NCBI RefSeq assembly: GCF_000003815.2
Contig: NC_049979.1
Location: forward strand, 8,164,217 to 8,228,216
Origin: Branchiostoma floridae
Taxonomy: Eukaryota; Chordata; Leptocardii; Amphioxiformes; Branchiostomatidae
Direction of reading: 5' to 3'
DNA: 64,000 nucleotides
A program made the translations under genes and the position numbers. This document shows positions 1 through 12,372 of this stretch, one piece after another. The notes under the pieces were generated by a model. That model had not been told where the DNA came from, did no database searches, and worked only from the letters and a program-made list of their open reading frames with translations. Position 1 is the first letter of the stretch, and the number at the start of each line of letters is the position of its first letter.

Positions 1-2327
1 TGAGCTGTCAGTGCCGTGCCTTATCCTTGTACCAGGGGAACATTACCTTTGGCGCTACCATGAATGGACAATCATCCTCCTAATCCCGTCTTGATCTGTT
101 GTGGATTATGAACTGGTAGGGGCTCAGTGTACAATTTCCCAGACGTTATCTCTATTTTCTAAAGGCTTTTATGTGTCTTCTTTTGTCGTGCAACAAAGCC
201 ATGTTTACAACGACGATTATTTTCTGCAACCTTTCCATTTTCTGATATCTATCTTCCCTTTCATTTTTTATGTATTTTTTCTTCCTTCTATGCTTTTCCC
301 CACACCCGCTGCCCGGTCCTGTGCCAGCCTGATTACCCCCGTGGCCCAGAGGCCCCAGACCTACACCTGTGTCTGGTAAGTTAAGTGGTAGAAGGCAGCA
401 AATACTATTACCAACCGGATCAGCGCGCTTGTGGCGATTATGTGGATTTTCTAGTAAGACCACATCCACGCATGGTACATCTTAGTACAAAGCACTTGAA
501 ACTAGAACACCCCAGGAGACCCTAGGTATCAGGGACTGGACTCGGCCAGAGGAAAAGTAAGAAATCTATCGTCGAGTGTTGTTTTCTATTGTGTTAGAAA
601 AGTGTGATATCCTTTTCTTTGAGCGAGTTGTACATTGTATATCAAACAGCATAAATGAAGAAAAAAAACTTTTACATTCTGTTGCCTTTGTCCTTTTTTG
701 TGACTTCTATGTCTCAAGAAGGTTTTGGTGGGGAAAATTGAGCATCGATTATGAATATGTCTCTTATGTTGGCAAATCTTGCTTTTCCTACACACAGCAT
801 AAATATCTACCACCTTTGCGTGAACCCTTAGCAAAACAACAATGAAGACAGCAGACGGCACCCTTGCTCGAAGAAGTGGAAAATTAAGGAACATAGCCCG
901 AAACATTCTTTCTGCAACACCAACCTACTTAACATTCTCCAAACTTACACGTTCTTTCAACACAATAGAATAGAATGACAGCTTACAAATTCAATAGTGT
1001 TTATCAAGTGTGTTTATCTGGTCGGAGGGCGCCTCGGAGTCTGAATACTCCGTGTGGGGCTGCATATTGAGGTACATACTTACATAGTTGGCCCGGCTGT
1101 TCTACATGTCAGTGCTGTTTGTTAAAGGGTACAAACGATCGACCACTCTGATAAAGTAAAGGTTAACCTGTTTGTGTTCACTTAAGATCACCGGGCTGCT
1201 GTTGTATGTGATAGAAATAACAACCCATTCACGTTTAGTCTTCTTGAATCGATCAAGAATTTGAAGTTGTGGTCCATCAAGGAAATCCTTCATTTTTAAT
1301 GGGGAAGTTGACAAGACTGCGTCGATAATAAGTTTACATCGTATTGTCTCACTTTGATTCGCTTCAACGTAATGTTGACCGGAACAAGACATAGTTACCT
1401 TCGCCAAGAAGGCTGTTTAAGGCGCCGCTTGTCCTTCTGTCTGTGTCCGTCTGTGAACAGCAAAACTCGAGTCGAGAAGATATTTATGGGTCCTTTTGAC
1501 AGATGGATGGGGCCGTGGGGTCGGGAAAACGAAGGTCACGTTCGATGATGGGCTCCCTAGCGTCTTTCTGCGGTACTGCAACGGAAATTCCAGTTCTGAT
1601 ATCTCGTGTTCTGGACATGGTATAGTCATAAAGCGTGATTTTGCATTGCCATAAAGCTCTTGGGGTAGAGAATAAACGACGTAGGTTTGGGCCCTCTGGT
1701 TAAGTGCTATTTTGGGCGTGCAAGGGCCATTTGTGTACGAGTATCTCATGCTATGAAGAAGAATAACTCAAGAAGGGATCGGCAGATCGTCATGATGTTA
1801 GACGTAATTAGATACCAATCATGCAAATCATAATTCAATTTGCATAATTCATTAGGAAACTTTATCAATTAACTTCATGCCATGAAAGGACTCTCAAACA
1901 CATGACATACAAGTATGCATCTCAGTAAAGAGAGGAATATCGATCGATTAATTATGTATCTGAAGACCTAATTTGCATGAGAAAATGATATAATGTCATA
2001 GTTTTGAATCAAAGCAAGAAGGTAGGTCTAGATAAGCAGAGTGTCAGGTTTCATGTGATCTGCTTATATTATCATTTGAGACTTGTAGACTTGTACAAAT
2101 GTGTGAATGATTGTCAAGATTGAGGCCACCCCGCTAAAAAAAGATGTTAGGAACAAGAAAAGGGATTACGGACAAAGGAAGAGATAAATGTTGCTCACTA
2201 TAATAGTATTTCTTAGATATTCTCGGCATTCGATCAAATGTGTCGTAAAACGCCCTCTCTCCAGACTTGCCCCCTCTTCTGTAACTTTCCATACGCTAGA
2301 GATGATGTCATTGCGAAATGCGGTCAT
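1..2327. other. No supported gene
   Basis: Only short open frames. Two minus-strand frames (1102-1407 and 1417-1749) share one reading frame broken by a single TAA, but show no domain I recognise. An AT-rich stretch lies at about 1800-2100. Confidence 0.5.
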
Positions 2328-2465
2328 TGACGTCATTGAAATGGCCACCATAAAAGCATCACGTGATGAGCGAGGCCTTATCCAATCAGCACCGCTGACA
2401 CTAGCAGCAGGTGAAACTTGGTAGTGGACTTTACTGTCAGACAATGGAGGCCGAAGGTGACGTAA
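2328..2465 (+). promoter_or_regulatory. Promoter-like cluster: CRE, E-box, CCAAT, second CRE-like site
   Basis: TGACGTCA at 2328-2335, TCACGTGA at 2359-2366, CCAAT at 2382-2386 and TGACGTAA at about 2458-2465, with an ATG (ACAATGG) at 2444. The sites sit within 140 bp, but no convincing downstream exon follows, so a linked gene is not established. Confidence 0.35.
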
Positions 2466-5400
2466 TGTCCGTTCTGTGCGACGATCCCGCCCGACCTTGC
2501 GTGTGACTTTTATGTAAGCCTCTTGTCCGCGAGAATCTCTGTTTTGTCGCAGTTTGGTGTCCTTTGACTCGGCCGTAACTGAACTATTGAGTCAGGTGTA
2601 CAATAGGAGACAATATGTGGGTGGGGCATAACCTTTCATCAACAATAACACCCGTAGGCAACTGCATCTCAATGCATGCCCCATTTCTCCTGGAGAATTT
2701 GCTCCAATTGTTCATTCTTTGAGCTCACCTTGACAGGTGTCTGACAGGGGAATAAAACGCGTGGGCGGGAAAACACGGCGACCATCCATGTTGTCCAAAT
2801 AGACACATCCTGCACAGGTGGTACGACATTGAGGCAAGAATCACAAACACACGCTGTGTTAGTTCTGCTTTTGGCAGAATGCAATCGCGAGGACGACAAA
2901 GGCTCCTTCACCACTGTCTTTTCTGTAGAGGAGCTGCGCTTTACACACGCAGAATACCGCGCAATAGCGGCGCGCTGCTGCCGTACTCCGACCCCCATTA
3001 GAGCGTCTGGGGTCAGCTGGGTTGAAAAGGAGACTGAGGAGCGTGTTGAAAGGACTAGACATTAGTAAGGGGTGTCTGTAAAGCCAGCGTCGATTGTTTT
3101 CCTCTCCGGCCAAATGTACCACTTCAAGATAACACGCGCAGCACCTAACGCACCGCGTCGCATGGCTGCCATCCCCTTCAACCCCTTCCGAGCGCGTTTC
3201 AACAATCAGAACAATGGTTTCTCTCACTGCCGACCCGACACTGGGACGGGCTTGATCGATGAGAAGTTTGCTTCAAGTCGCGTGGCGATACTTCAGGCGT
3301 GTTTCAGCCGCGCATTCAGCGAGCCCATGGCGACCAGCCTTCTATTTCTGCATGGACGCAAGTTCTTTGATGGAGCTAAAATAGAAAAGGGCTGCTTTAG
3401 TTATCACAACCGGGCCAGGTAATTGAACCAATGTGCAAACATTACGAGCAACAACAGATGGTAAAGTGATAGCAGAGGCGCGCGCGTCTGCTTGTTCTCT
3501 GTGCACAATTATGCAGGACGTTAAGTGCTACCATTCGGCATATTTGTTTGTTTTTCTCTTGGCATTGAAATTATGCAGCAAAACCTGCTTACCTGTTACA
3601 CTACAAGGCATCAGGTGTGCATTTGGCAGGTGAAGACCATGACGACGTCATGGTCGTGTCATCCAACATTATCTATGGGGCTACATGTACCTCTCATGTA
3701 TGTTCTGTCAATAGTTACGTACTATCTCAACTCCACATGTAACATACAGATGTGCTTGGTGTAAAATCTCTTGTTTCTGAAGGTGATGGATATTTCCCTT
3801 TGGTCTTTCATTGTCATGATTGTAACTAGACATTGCTGTTAGTGGGATCATGTATTGTTAAAAAATGATGATCATAATTTCTGCATGTCTATGTATGGGT
3901 TTCCCAGTGACCTGGCTAACGTCACAGCCTGTGTTTGGAGATGCCAACACTTAGGGAACGAAACACACTATTTTTTCACCAGAGCTCTTCACCTCGAATT
4001 TTAAAAAACAAAAGACACATGGATGACATGGCGGATCTATGGTCATGGCGATCTCCGCTTCGGCCCCTGAAAACCTCAGTCGGATTCCTGTCAGCAGGAA
4101 ATGCCCTATAATCACGTCACAGGACCCAAGACACATCACGGGGTTGTGTCATGTTTGCTGATGGCTATTTTTGACACAAGGTGAGTATAGTACAGGTACA
4201 CATCAGATACGACAAGTGATAAAACACTCACGCATAGCGACATTAGCACACCACAAACACCTATATGTGTTGACCATCTTGCGTTCCAAGAAATGGTCGC
4301 TGTACACTCCCTCGGACATGGATGATGTATCAGGCATTACTTGCCCGGCCCTTGAAGGTTAAGGTCTAAAGGAAGTCTCAGGTATCGTGATGTATTAAAC
4401 ATTTGAAGTTCTTGGCGTGGCTCGTGTCGTAAGAAATTGGGATGGAAGATGTAGATGAAAGGGGTCCCTCCGTTCACTTGCCTTCAGAAATATTCCTTTT
4501 TGTTCAAACCAAGACTTGTGTGATATAGCAATTTAGATTTCTTTTCTAGCCCAGCTTCAAACGATATCGACGTCTTGACGCATTAGAGTTCGGTTTGGAT
4601 GCTAAAGGACATTGTTGATCCTTTGAACAGCCCTTTTCTTGGTCTGGATGTTCTTAAGGATATCGAACAGGACAGAAGGTCATGTTTGAAAGGACTGGGG
4701 GACCGGAAGCAAGAGGAGCTGTCGGCCTTGCGCCTCTGTGTCGGTAGGACTGACGGATGCCATGTCCTGGTGCGTCACTCACCTTGCCCGTCAGAACTCA
4801 GCTACGTGGGGACCAGGGCGCCAAAGATTTCCTGGTCCCTCAGACATACAATAGCTCTAACTCAGTCTCTCAGGTTATTTGACTAGCGGAAAAGAATCAG
4901 ACGCTTCCAAGTTGTCAGAGCAGTGCACTATGACGGCCCTTGCCATTACGACTATTCCTAAGTGATTCCGACGACAGAGGGATTTTTGCATTGCCACCCC
5001 GCACCAAGAAACGTCCGCAAGGGAGATCCACGATAATCCCGGTGTAACGGCACTAAATAAATGTATTTCTGGGCAATTTTTCTTATTTTGTCCTACTCAT
5101 AAGCACAACGTCTGTGTCCTTGCGAACGGAGACAGGGGTTATCCTTGATGGACAGTGCCAGAACCATGCTGACAGTGAGGCCACGACTTGTCACCGAGGT
5201 GTCAGAGGAAATTAATCGCCGTCTCCCTACGACTCAGCACACGTCCTTCATGCCTTTTGCACCTCACATGCCTCAATTATCTACATCAACGATAGGTTTT
5301 ATTGTCGTTAACTCAGCCAGACTAGGAACCTATCATTCACCTCTTCACACGGCATAGATCTAGCACACAGGCTTGATTTGGAGCCATATCTGTGGAACAA

Positions 5401-5852
5401 GAAGAAATACAGGAAGAGCAACAAGAAGAGCAGAATAAGCTCAATCTAAGCTTACATTTTAAGCAAAGTTATTTAATGGTCTTGTTGGATAAAGCAAGAA
5501 TTACATCAGCTCAGTCACGAAATACAGATGCTGATAGCAGTGTGATGAGCTGCACGCTTACTCCAGGTCCAGGTTATCGTACAAACCTTCCTGTTTAACT
5601 CCAACTGTTACAACAACTAAACCCGCTGTGAGTTTTGGATGCGATTTAGGTATTTCTAATCTTTTTTCTCCGGAGCTCCGCGATCGGAAAGACCAAGACG
5701 GGTCCTCTCCTGACGCCTGAGTCGCTCTGTCTGCCGGGTTCCTCGCATTTCAGTTGACAGAACTCTCGACACATGGGCCAAATTAGCAAGCCAACACCTG
5801 TATGCTTTGCCAACCTTGACGGAAGCGCATTAACCTGGCATGACTGCCAAGA

Positions 5853-6083
5853 NNNNNNNNNNNNNNNNNNNNNNNNNNNNNNNNNNNNNNNNNNNNNNNN
5901 NNNNNNNNNNNNNNNNNNNNNNNNNNNNNNNNNNNNNNNNNNNNNNNNNNNNNNNNNNNNNNNNNNNNNNNNNNNNNNNNNNNNNNNNNNNNNNNNNNNN
6001 NNNNNNNNNNNNNNNNNNNNNNNNNNNNNNNNNNNNNNNNNNNNNNNNNNNNNNNNNNNNNNNNNNNNNNNNNNNNNNNNNNN
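5853..6083. other. Assembly gap (231 N)
   Basis: Run of N with a sized length; reading frames across it are meaningless. Confidence 1.
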
Positions 6084-6160
6084 ACGCTGCACCAAAGGGA
6101 GATGTTGAATTACTCAACTCCAGATAGCTCTTGCCTAGACCAAGGCCAAGCATCACCGGC

Positions 6161-6348
6161 TTAGCAGGATCTGCTAGTCTCTGTTTTTTTTCTGATGGCA
6201 TATCAGATCTATTGAACTCTGTCTCTTTTGCACTTGGGTCGTTGTTATCAGCCGTCAAAGGCAACGACCCAATTGCAATTGATAACGGAGTCCATAGATC
6301 TGATACTGCCGACATCAGAAGAAAAGCCAGACTCGTAGAACCTGCTAT
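6161..6348. repeat. Long imperfect inverted repeat beside an assembly gap
   Basis: Left arm 6161-6244 and right arm 6262-6348 are reverse complements with scattered mismatches; the inner ends are GGGTCGTTG and CAACGACCC around a 17-bp loop. It is probably a foldback transposon. The outer left side runs toward a run of N. Confidence 0.7.
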
Positions 6349-7569
6349 AGAGGCTAACATAGCCGATGTTCACTCCAAACTGACCCATGTTTAGTACCCT
6401 GTTCTGGATCCTAGGTCGTCCTTCATAGTAGTATCACTGAGTATATCATATCTGTGAGTTCTCATCACTCCGAAAATGACAGTAACTCGAGCAGCCAACG
6501 TCATCTGTGATGATGTACATCATGTACTGGACCGGTGGTGATCAAAGACCTCGTCGGATAGGACAGGCCTTCAAGGTCTTCGATGAAGAGGTTAATGTTA
6601 TGTCTTACTTTCTTTCAAACCATCTTTAAAAAAAATCTGAACTCCCGTATGAATTCTTAGAAAACGTGTTCTATCCAAAAGACCGATCCAAGAAAACCGG
6701 TGACTAACTACCATTTTCTGAAGAGGTGTTTCTATTGTCTTCTCTTGACCTGCGTCACCCCGTGAAAAACGTCGTCAATAGAAAGTAACGGCTAACTTGC
6801 TTTTGTAACCACACTCAGTGTTTTCATTTGTTTCTTTTGGCCAGTCACCATTTCCGTTTCCTAATGGTCTTTTACTATGGTATGGACCACAATGGCACTG
6901 GAACGACTTCTCTCCCAATTCTCACTGCGCACTTGAAGAAAAGGTGTTATGACTAAGTCTGTCTGTCGGAAGTTGGACGGCCTCTAGTCTCTAGCTCTTC
7001 TATATCCGATTAGAAGGGAGCCTCCTCCTCTCCTCTCGTCTCCCGGCTCCACGGGAGCAGCCAAAGCACACAGCAGGCTTCTAATTGAAATGTTAGATGG
7101 ACCCAAAAGACTGAAGATTACAATAATGGCCACGATGACAGCAAGATATAGAGATAACAGAATCTTGCCATAGGCATAGCTTAGAATGATATTTCAGATA
7201 TGTCTGGCACCGCGGCCAGCTGATTACGTAGACGTATCCTGTACTTTTCGCCATCGTGAGACTGGCATGCTTTTATGTATTTTTTTGCGCCAGGGAACGA
7301 TTGACAAATGAGAAAAGCAAACATCAAGTTAAATTTAGAAATCCCATGCTTTCATTTTTGCTGTTTTCTTTTTCATGTGAGCTTTTCATTGACACAATTG
7401 TGCCGGTCATGGACAGCTGACAGCGAACAGGCTGGCACGCTTTTCAATATGCTTATTCATACATTGTGATCCGCTGACTTCCCACAAACCGGAAACCGCT
7501 CAAGATCGACAGTTTTAAATGTGATGATTCATAGGCACAATTTCCTGTACGTTTATAGTAGCAGAAAAA

Positions 7570-7669
7570 NNNNNNNNNNNNNNNNNNNNNNNNNNNNNNN
7601 NNNNNNNNNNNNNNNNNNNNNNNNNNNNNNNNNNNNNNNNNNNNNNNNNNNNNNNNNNNNNNNNNNNNN
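7570..7669. other. Assembly gap (100 N)
   Basis: Exactly 100 N, probably an unsized gap. Confidence 1.
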
Positions 7670-9344
7670 ATTGTTGGGGTTATGGTATTGTTTTGAATGA
7701 AGAGTCGACTTAAACCATGTATATGTTTGATAAAGCTGAATATCTAAATTTTCTATTTATGAAAAAGAAGGAATTGAAAACTGCAACTGGTAGTGGAGAG
7801 ATTGACCGCGTAAGTGCTAGAAGTCTGCACTTAAAATCAGCAGTGGCCTTGGAGGATCGGCGATATATTTAGGTCAGGTCTCTAGATAAGCATGGTCACT
7901 CTCTGAGAATGAAAGGATAGCATTCGATACTATGTCGTGGGAAATAGCCAAATATCGTGAGTGTTTAAAGTGTGGTCCACCTATACGGCGTCATATCATA
8001 CAAGTGGCGGAAACTCACTCGAAAACACCTCAAATTCTTGTCAATTACCGAGGTCTCTGGCGGCTTTTTATCCCGTTACGTTTGGTTCCATATTAGTTTA
8101 TCTTTCACCGAATGTTATGGATATTCTCAGCACCTGTATTAACACATACCTTTGGGGTCCAGTCAGTGGCGTTTGTCGCTTAGTGGCAGGAGCAGGTTGC
8201 CCAAGTTACAATTTAGAAAACTTTCTGTTCACAAAATGGCAAACCGTCGCTGGACAGACGAATCGCAAAGTTTTGTGTGAGAACAAATCTGGCAGTGTTA
8301 TGGTAACTTTTCATCGTTGTTACACTCAAAGAGCAGATCTAGAAGTGGTAACGTTACATTTGATTGTAACCTTGGGTGTTGTAGATGTTTAACGAAACAC
8401 ACAGGTATAGTTTGGCTAATGTACTACAGTTTGTTTACAAGTTCGTGACGACCGTACCGTTGTAGTTCAATTGATTCAGGATGTTGTTGATAGTACTGAG
8501 CATTGGTGAGTCTGGTATTTGGTATCTGTTCATACTTGTCTGACCGGCTGACCTGGGTATAACTGAAACAGAATGTTGCGATATCCAGGTCCTACGAATG
8601 TGGTCCTAGTCCAAGCACATGAATCAAGCGGGAAAAGCGTGCACTGGAAGAAAAAGGAACAGAAACTTAGAAACGGTCCCAAAATTAATGCGGATCGGGT
8701 TTTACCAGGTTTTAGGTGACAGTGGTGTCTTCACATTACTTTCCATTTTAATGCTTGGAACCGTAGACCATAGACTACTGGCTATCTAACTCATGTTACA
8801 AAGTAGACTACGCCCTTACAATTGAATGAACACACGGTATTTTCCACAGAAAGGTATATATTCGTGCATCTGTGTTACGGGTTCATAAGAATCACTTATT
8901 AGCGTCTTGCAGAGTTGCATCATTGGCCAGGATCCAGCACAGGAATATCATCCGTTCACTCTTGGAGACCCTTTGACTCGACGAAGATTCAATTTCATAA
9001 TTTTGTTACTTCTTTTGAAAACATACAAGATGTCGGCCATCTGTCCAGACAAACACGGCCTCGCGGAATCCCTAGCAGATGTGCAAATGTGCTAATGATT
9101 TTCTTTGAAGTCACGTTCACTTATAATCTGGTAGAAACAATCTTGAAACGAATTCAGGCCCTTTCCTTTGGAGCCTCTTCCTGTTCCTTTGATCAGCAAA
9201 CATGTATGATCAACATGGCATGGGGAGTAGCCAGAGGACGGGTGTTTTTCTCCTGATACACCGACACGTTAATAAGTAGTGACGAAAAATTGGCAAAATC
9301 TAAGAACATTTTTTTTGTTACATACGTCTATACAGCTTTCTGTG

Positions 9345-9545
9345 ATGTCTCTAGCACAACTGGTAGCAGCCTCCCAGTTCAATGAAGACCCCGGTTCAAT
9401 TCTGGGTAGGGTATTTCGGTTGGGGCTGCACCCGTCTTTCGGGAGGGACGTAAAGTGGGTGTCGGGGATCGAAGGGCTAGCAACTCCTTCCTGTATAGAT
9501 ATACCCTGTTGCTGAACCAGCAATGAAAGCTCCTGTCGTGTGCCA
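9345..9545 (+). mobile_element. tRNA-derived SINE-like element
   Basis: A-box-like TAGCACAACTGG at 9352-9363 and B-box-like GGTTCAATTCT at 9393-9403, spaced as in a tRNA-type Pol III promoter. About 140 bp without tRNA similarity follows. Ends are approximate and no poly-A tail or target duplication was identified. Confidence 0.5.
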
Positions 9546-12051
9546 CTAGCTAGCTATATAGGCACTTCAAGGTATGAACGAATACAAAATCTTCACAGAT
9601 CACGTCTGTATAGACGCTGTTATTGATGCAGATATTGAAGGGCTTCAAGACATTCGGTTGCTATTATGAGCTACAAAACATGCATAACTATTTACAGTAA
9701 CGCCGTGCGTGCCCACCCTGCAGGAATGACCAACAGCGATACAAAAAGATCCCTGCATTCCTCCGCCATCCCGCCGGCCTACCGATGTAGTCCAAATTAA
9801 ATCAAAGCCAGTTGGACGACAAATGTTTTCTCTCTCAGACTGGTACAGTAACGTGGGAATAAGTGATGGAATGCAGACGAGACAAACGCAAACAAACGAT
9901 TAATCAACATATTATTCGCTTTATTTACTTCAATGTAGGATTAATTTGTACAAATTAACACGACGGGATACTGTCTTTGTCATACCTCGGTAGCAAAAAC
10001 TGATAACATAATTTTGGAAGCACAACAACAGTGTTTGTCGCTGCTAACGTTAGGTACCATTTGTATAAACTGTCTCGACTGACAATACTGACAACTATTT
10101 GTACGTTATGTTAAATGATATTGGAACAATTAACAAGTCACATTACCTTTGTATTCGACACAGATTAGCAAGCTCATATACATTGCATTGCAGGGTCAGG
10201 GTATAAAAATGTTTATAATTTTATGAGGGGAATAAATTGACTAAACTCTTATGTGATCCTTCTCAAAACTGCCAAAGCCGCTCGTAAAATATTTTTACTG
10301 CCTCATCATCATTTTCTCAAAACGATCCAAGTTGAAATAGCACAATATCGTCCGTTTTCATGGGAAGTTCAGCATGTCCCCTCAAGTCCCCCTAGGTCTA
10401 CATCAACACTGCCAAGTTTAAAAACACCCTGACGTCCACGTTACCTCCTGCTGTGTCGGTGGATTGAGTTGAAGCTATGTCTGTCTTATAATGAAAACAG
10501 TGTCTTACTTCACATATGATGTTATATACAGGACAAATATACAACTTTCTTTCGCAACCCGGGAGTATATCAAGTTACTTAGTCTATTAAGTGGAAACAG
10601 GAGATAATCCCTTTGGAATTCACCGCTGTCTCATCCTGTCTCCTCACTTACGTGGGGTCAAAAGCCACGTAGGGCTTGCACCCCGACAATAATTTAAAAA
10701 GAGAACGGGCTCTTTCAATTCTTCGAGTCCTCTATCATCACTTTCGAACACACATGCAGCTAGTTTACGTCTTCGAGTCAAATAACTCGGTGTGATGGTT
10801 TGGGAGATAGAGAAACTTATTAGAAAAAGGTGCAGGTTACGAAAAGGGCCTCTGTAAACCAGAAGGCTTATGACTGTGAAACAACCACAAACAAGTTGAG
10901 AGAGAGGGAAGGTCGCTATGTGGGCGGACAGCGGAGGCGGACGTGCCGATCAGTCGTCGCTCCTGTAAAGTCCCCAATTCTCCGTTCTTATCGCCGCTTT
11001 GATGTCCCCCACGTCTGACAAAGATAGACTGCAAGTTGGAAATTAGAAAAGTAGCTTTTTTTGCCCCATTGAACGAGTTGGCACTGTATGGGTTGTTGGC
11101 GCGACGAGGCTAGTTTCTTAGAAGTGACGGACACTTCTGGGTCTGGTAATCTTTGACTGACACCTGTCGCTATTTAAGGTTACGTGGCTTACGAATGTCA
11201 GTAAATCAATGTGAGCCATGTGCTGGCATACACTTTAGGGCACAATAGCACAACTAAGGAGATTTGGCACTGTTTTATATCTACACAACTATTCAGTAAT
11301 GCATAATCCAACATACCAAGATAAATGTTGTGACCATCATGACTAGACTATTCTGTGATCTCGAGTCTTCACTTGGTCTCCGAAAAGACGAAGTAACTCC
11401 CTATCACGTGTCAGCAAGACTGTGGCTACACTACAGACTCTCATGGCGGCCTATAGAGTATAGTACAATGTGTATGGCGATAAATAAACGAAGATAAAAA
11501 AGGGTCACCAAGTCCTTACGCTATCGAATATTACGCAAACACCAGTATATTTTGTGGAGTTACACCACTCACAACCAAGTCCCTGGAAAGTCTCATTTTC
11601 AGTGTAGTTGTACACGTTGTCGTCAGTCATCTAGTCTCTTGCGACCGCCTCGGAGACAGTCAGCTTCTCTCTTTGTTTTGGCACTGTATTGTGATTCAGA
11701 ACATCAGTTGCCGCTGTCATCAAGCCTTGGTTAGATTGGTAGTTGTACTTGGAAGTATCTGTTTTCCTGGTCTAGTGTTTGTAACTTGAGCGTCGCCATG
11801 GGACAGGACTCCATTCTTGCGGACTATGCGTGTCGTCAACTTGGACCAAATGTTTGGAGAATTTTAAATTCGGCAAGAATATTCGTTGCATTCAGGGAAC
11901 TGTCTGCTCGGAGTTGACATATAGAAGAGTGAACTTGAACGTCCAAAGTAGTTGCAACTCCTGACTGAGTCTCTCACCAGATGCTAGCCTCTCATTTGGA
12001 GCAATGCACATGTCTATCTATCTCTATTATTGAAGTCCTTTGTCGCATACT
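9546..12051. other. FGF 3' flank, possible 3' UTR
   Basis: No coding signal. A minus-strand AATAAA at 9925-9920 could end the FGF transcript. Confidence 0.4.
9920..9925 (-). promoter_or_regulatory. Candidate FGF polyadenylation signal
   Basis: AATAAA on the minus strand, about 2.1 kb past the FGF stop. The 3' UTR length is a guess. Confidence 0.2.
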
Positions 12052-12372
12052 TCACTGCTTAGATGGTCGCTTCTGTTTTCTTCTGTTTCGTCTACGATTT
12101 TTCCTCTGTTTCTTCCTGAGCCTGACAAGTCTCATGGCTCTGTTGGCTGGCAGGCGCGGTTGTTCCCCTTCCCCCATATTACGCGGGACAAACTGGGCGG
12201 AGGCCCGGGACCTTTTGGTCCTGCGCCCGTTCCTCGGTTTCCCATTCTTGTTCAGGGCCACGCAGAATTTCCTGGCCTCAGGACCCGAATGTCCATACAG
12301 TATGGACTCGTAGACTTTGTACCCAGCCTTGTCCGTCCATTCCGTAAAGGCTGTCTCCTCGCCAATTTTGTC
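12052..12372 (-). CDS. FGF exon 3 (heparin-binding loop, basic tail, stop)
   Basis: Acceptor CGCCACAG, phase 0. It encodes YKVYESILYGHSG, VALNKNGKPRNGRRTKR and AQFVPRN, then a tail ending RKNRRRNRRKQKRPSKQ and TGA at 12054-12052. Thr135 (EETAF) stands where FGFs normally have the second core Cys; a different Cys sits at residue 165 (KFCVAL). Confidence 0.92.
   Translation of the reverse strand, partial: DKIGEETAFTEWTDKAGYKVYESILYGHSGPEARKFCVALNKNGKPRNGRRTKRSRASAQFVPRNMGEGEQPRLPANRAMRLVRLRKKQRKNRRRNRRKQKRPSKQ

Larger units (their letters stand above)
2466..9344. other. No supported gene; two gaps and one inverted repeat
   Basis: Apart from the inverted repeat at 6.2 kb, a 21-bp palindrome at 3635-3655 (GACCATGACG-A-CGTCATGGTC) and the N runs, I see no exon with a recognisable domain. 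Confidence 0.5.

Noticed and set aside
5646-6360. Long frames across 5853-6083
   Set aside because: Mostly N; only the inverted-repeat portion is real sequence.
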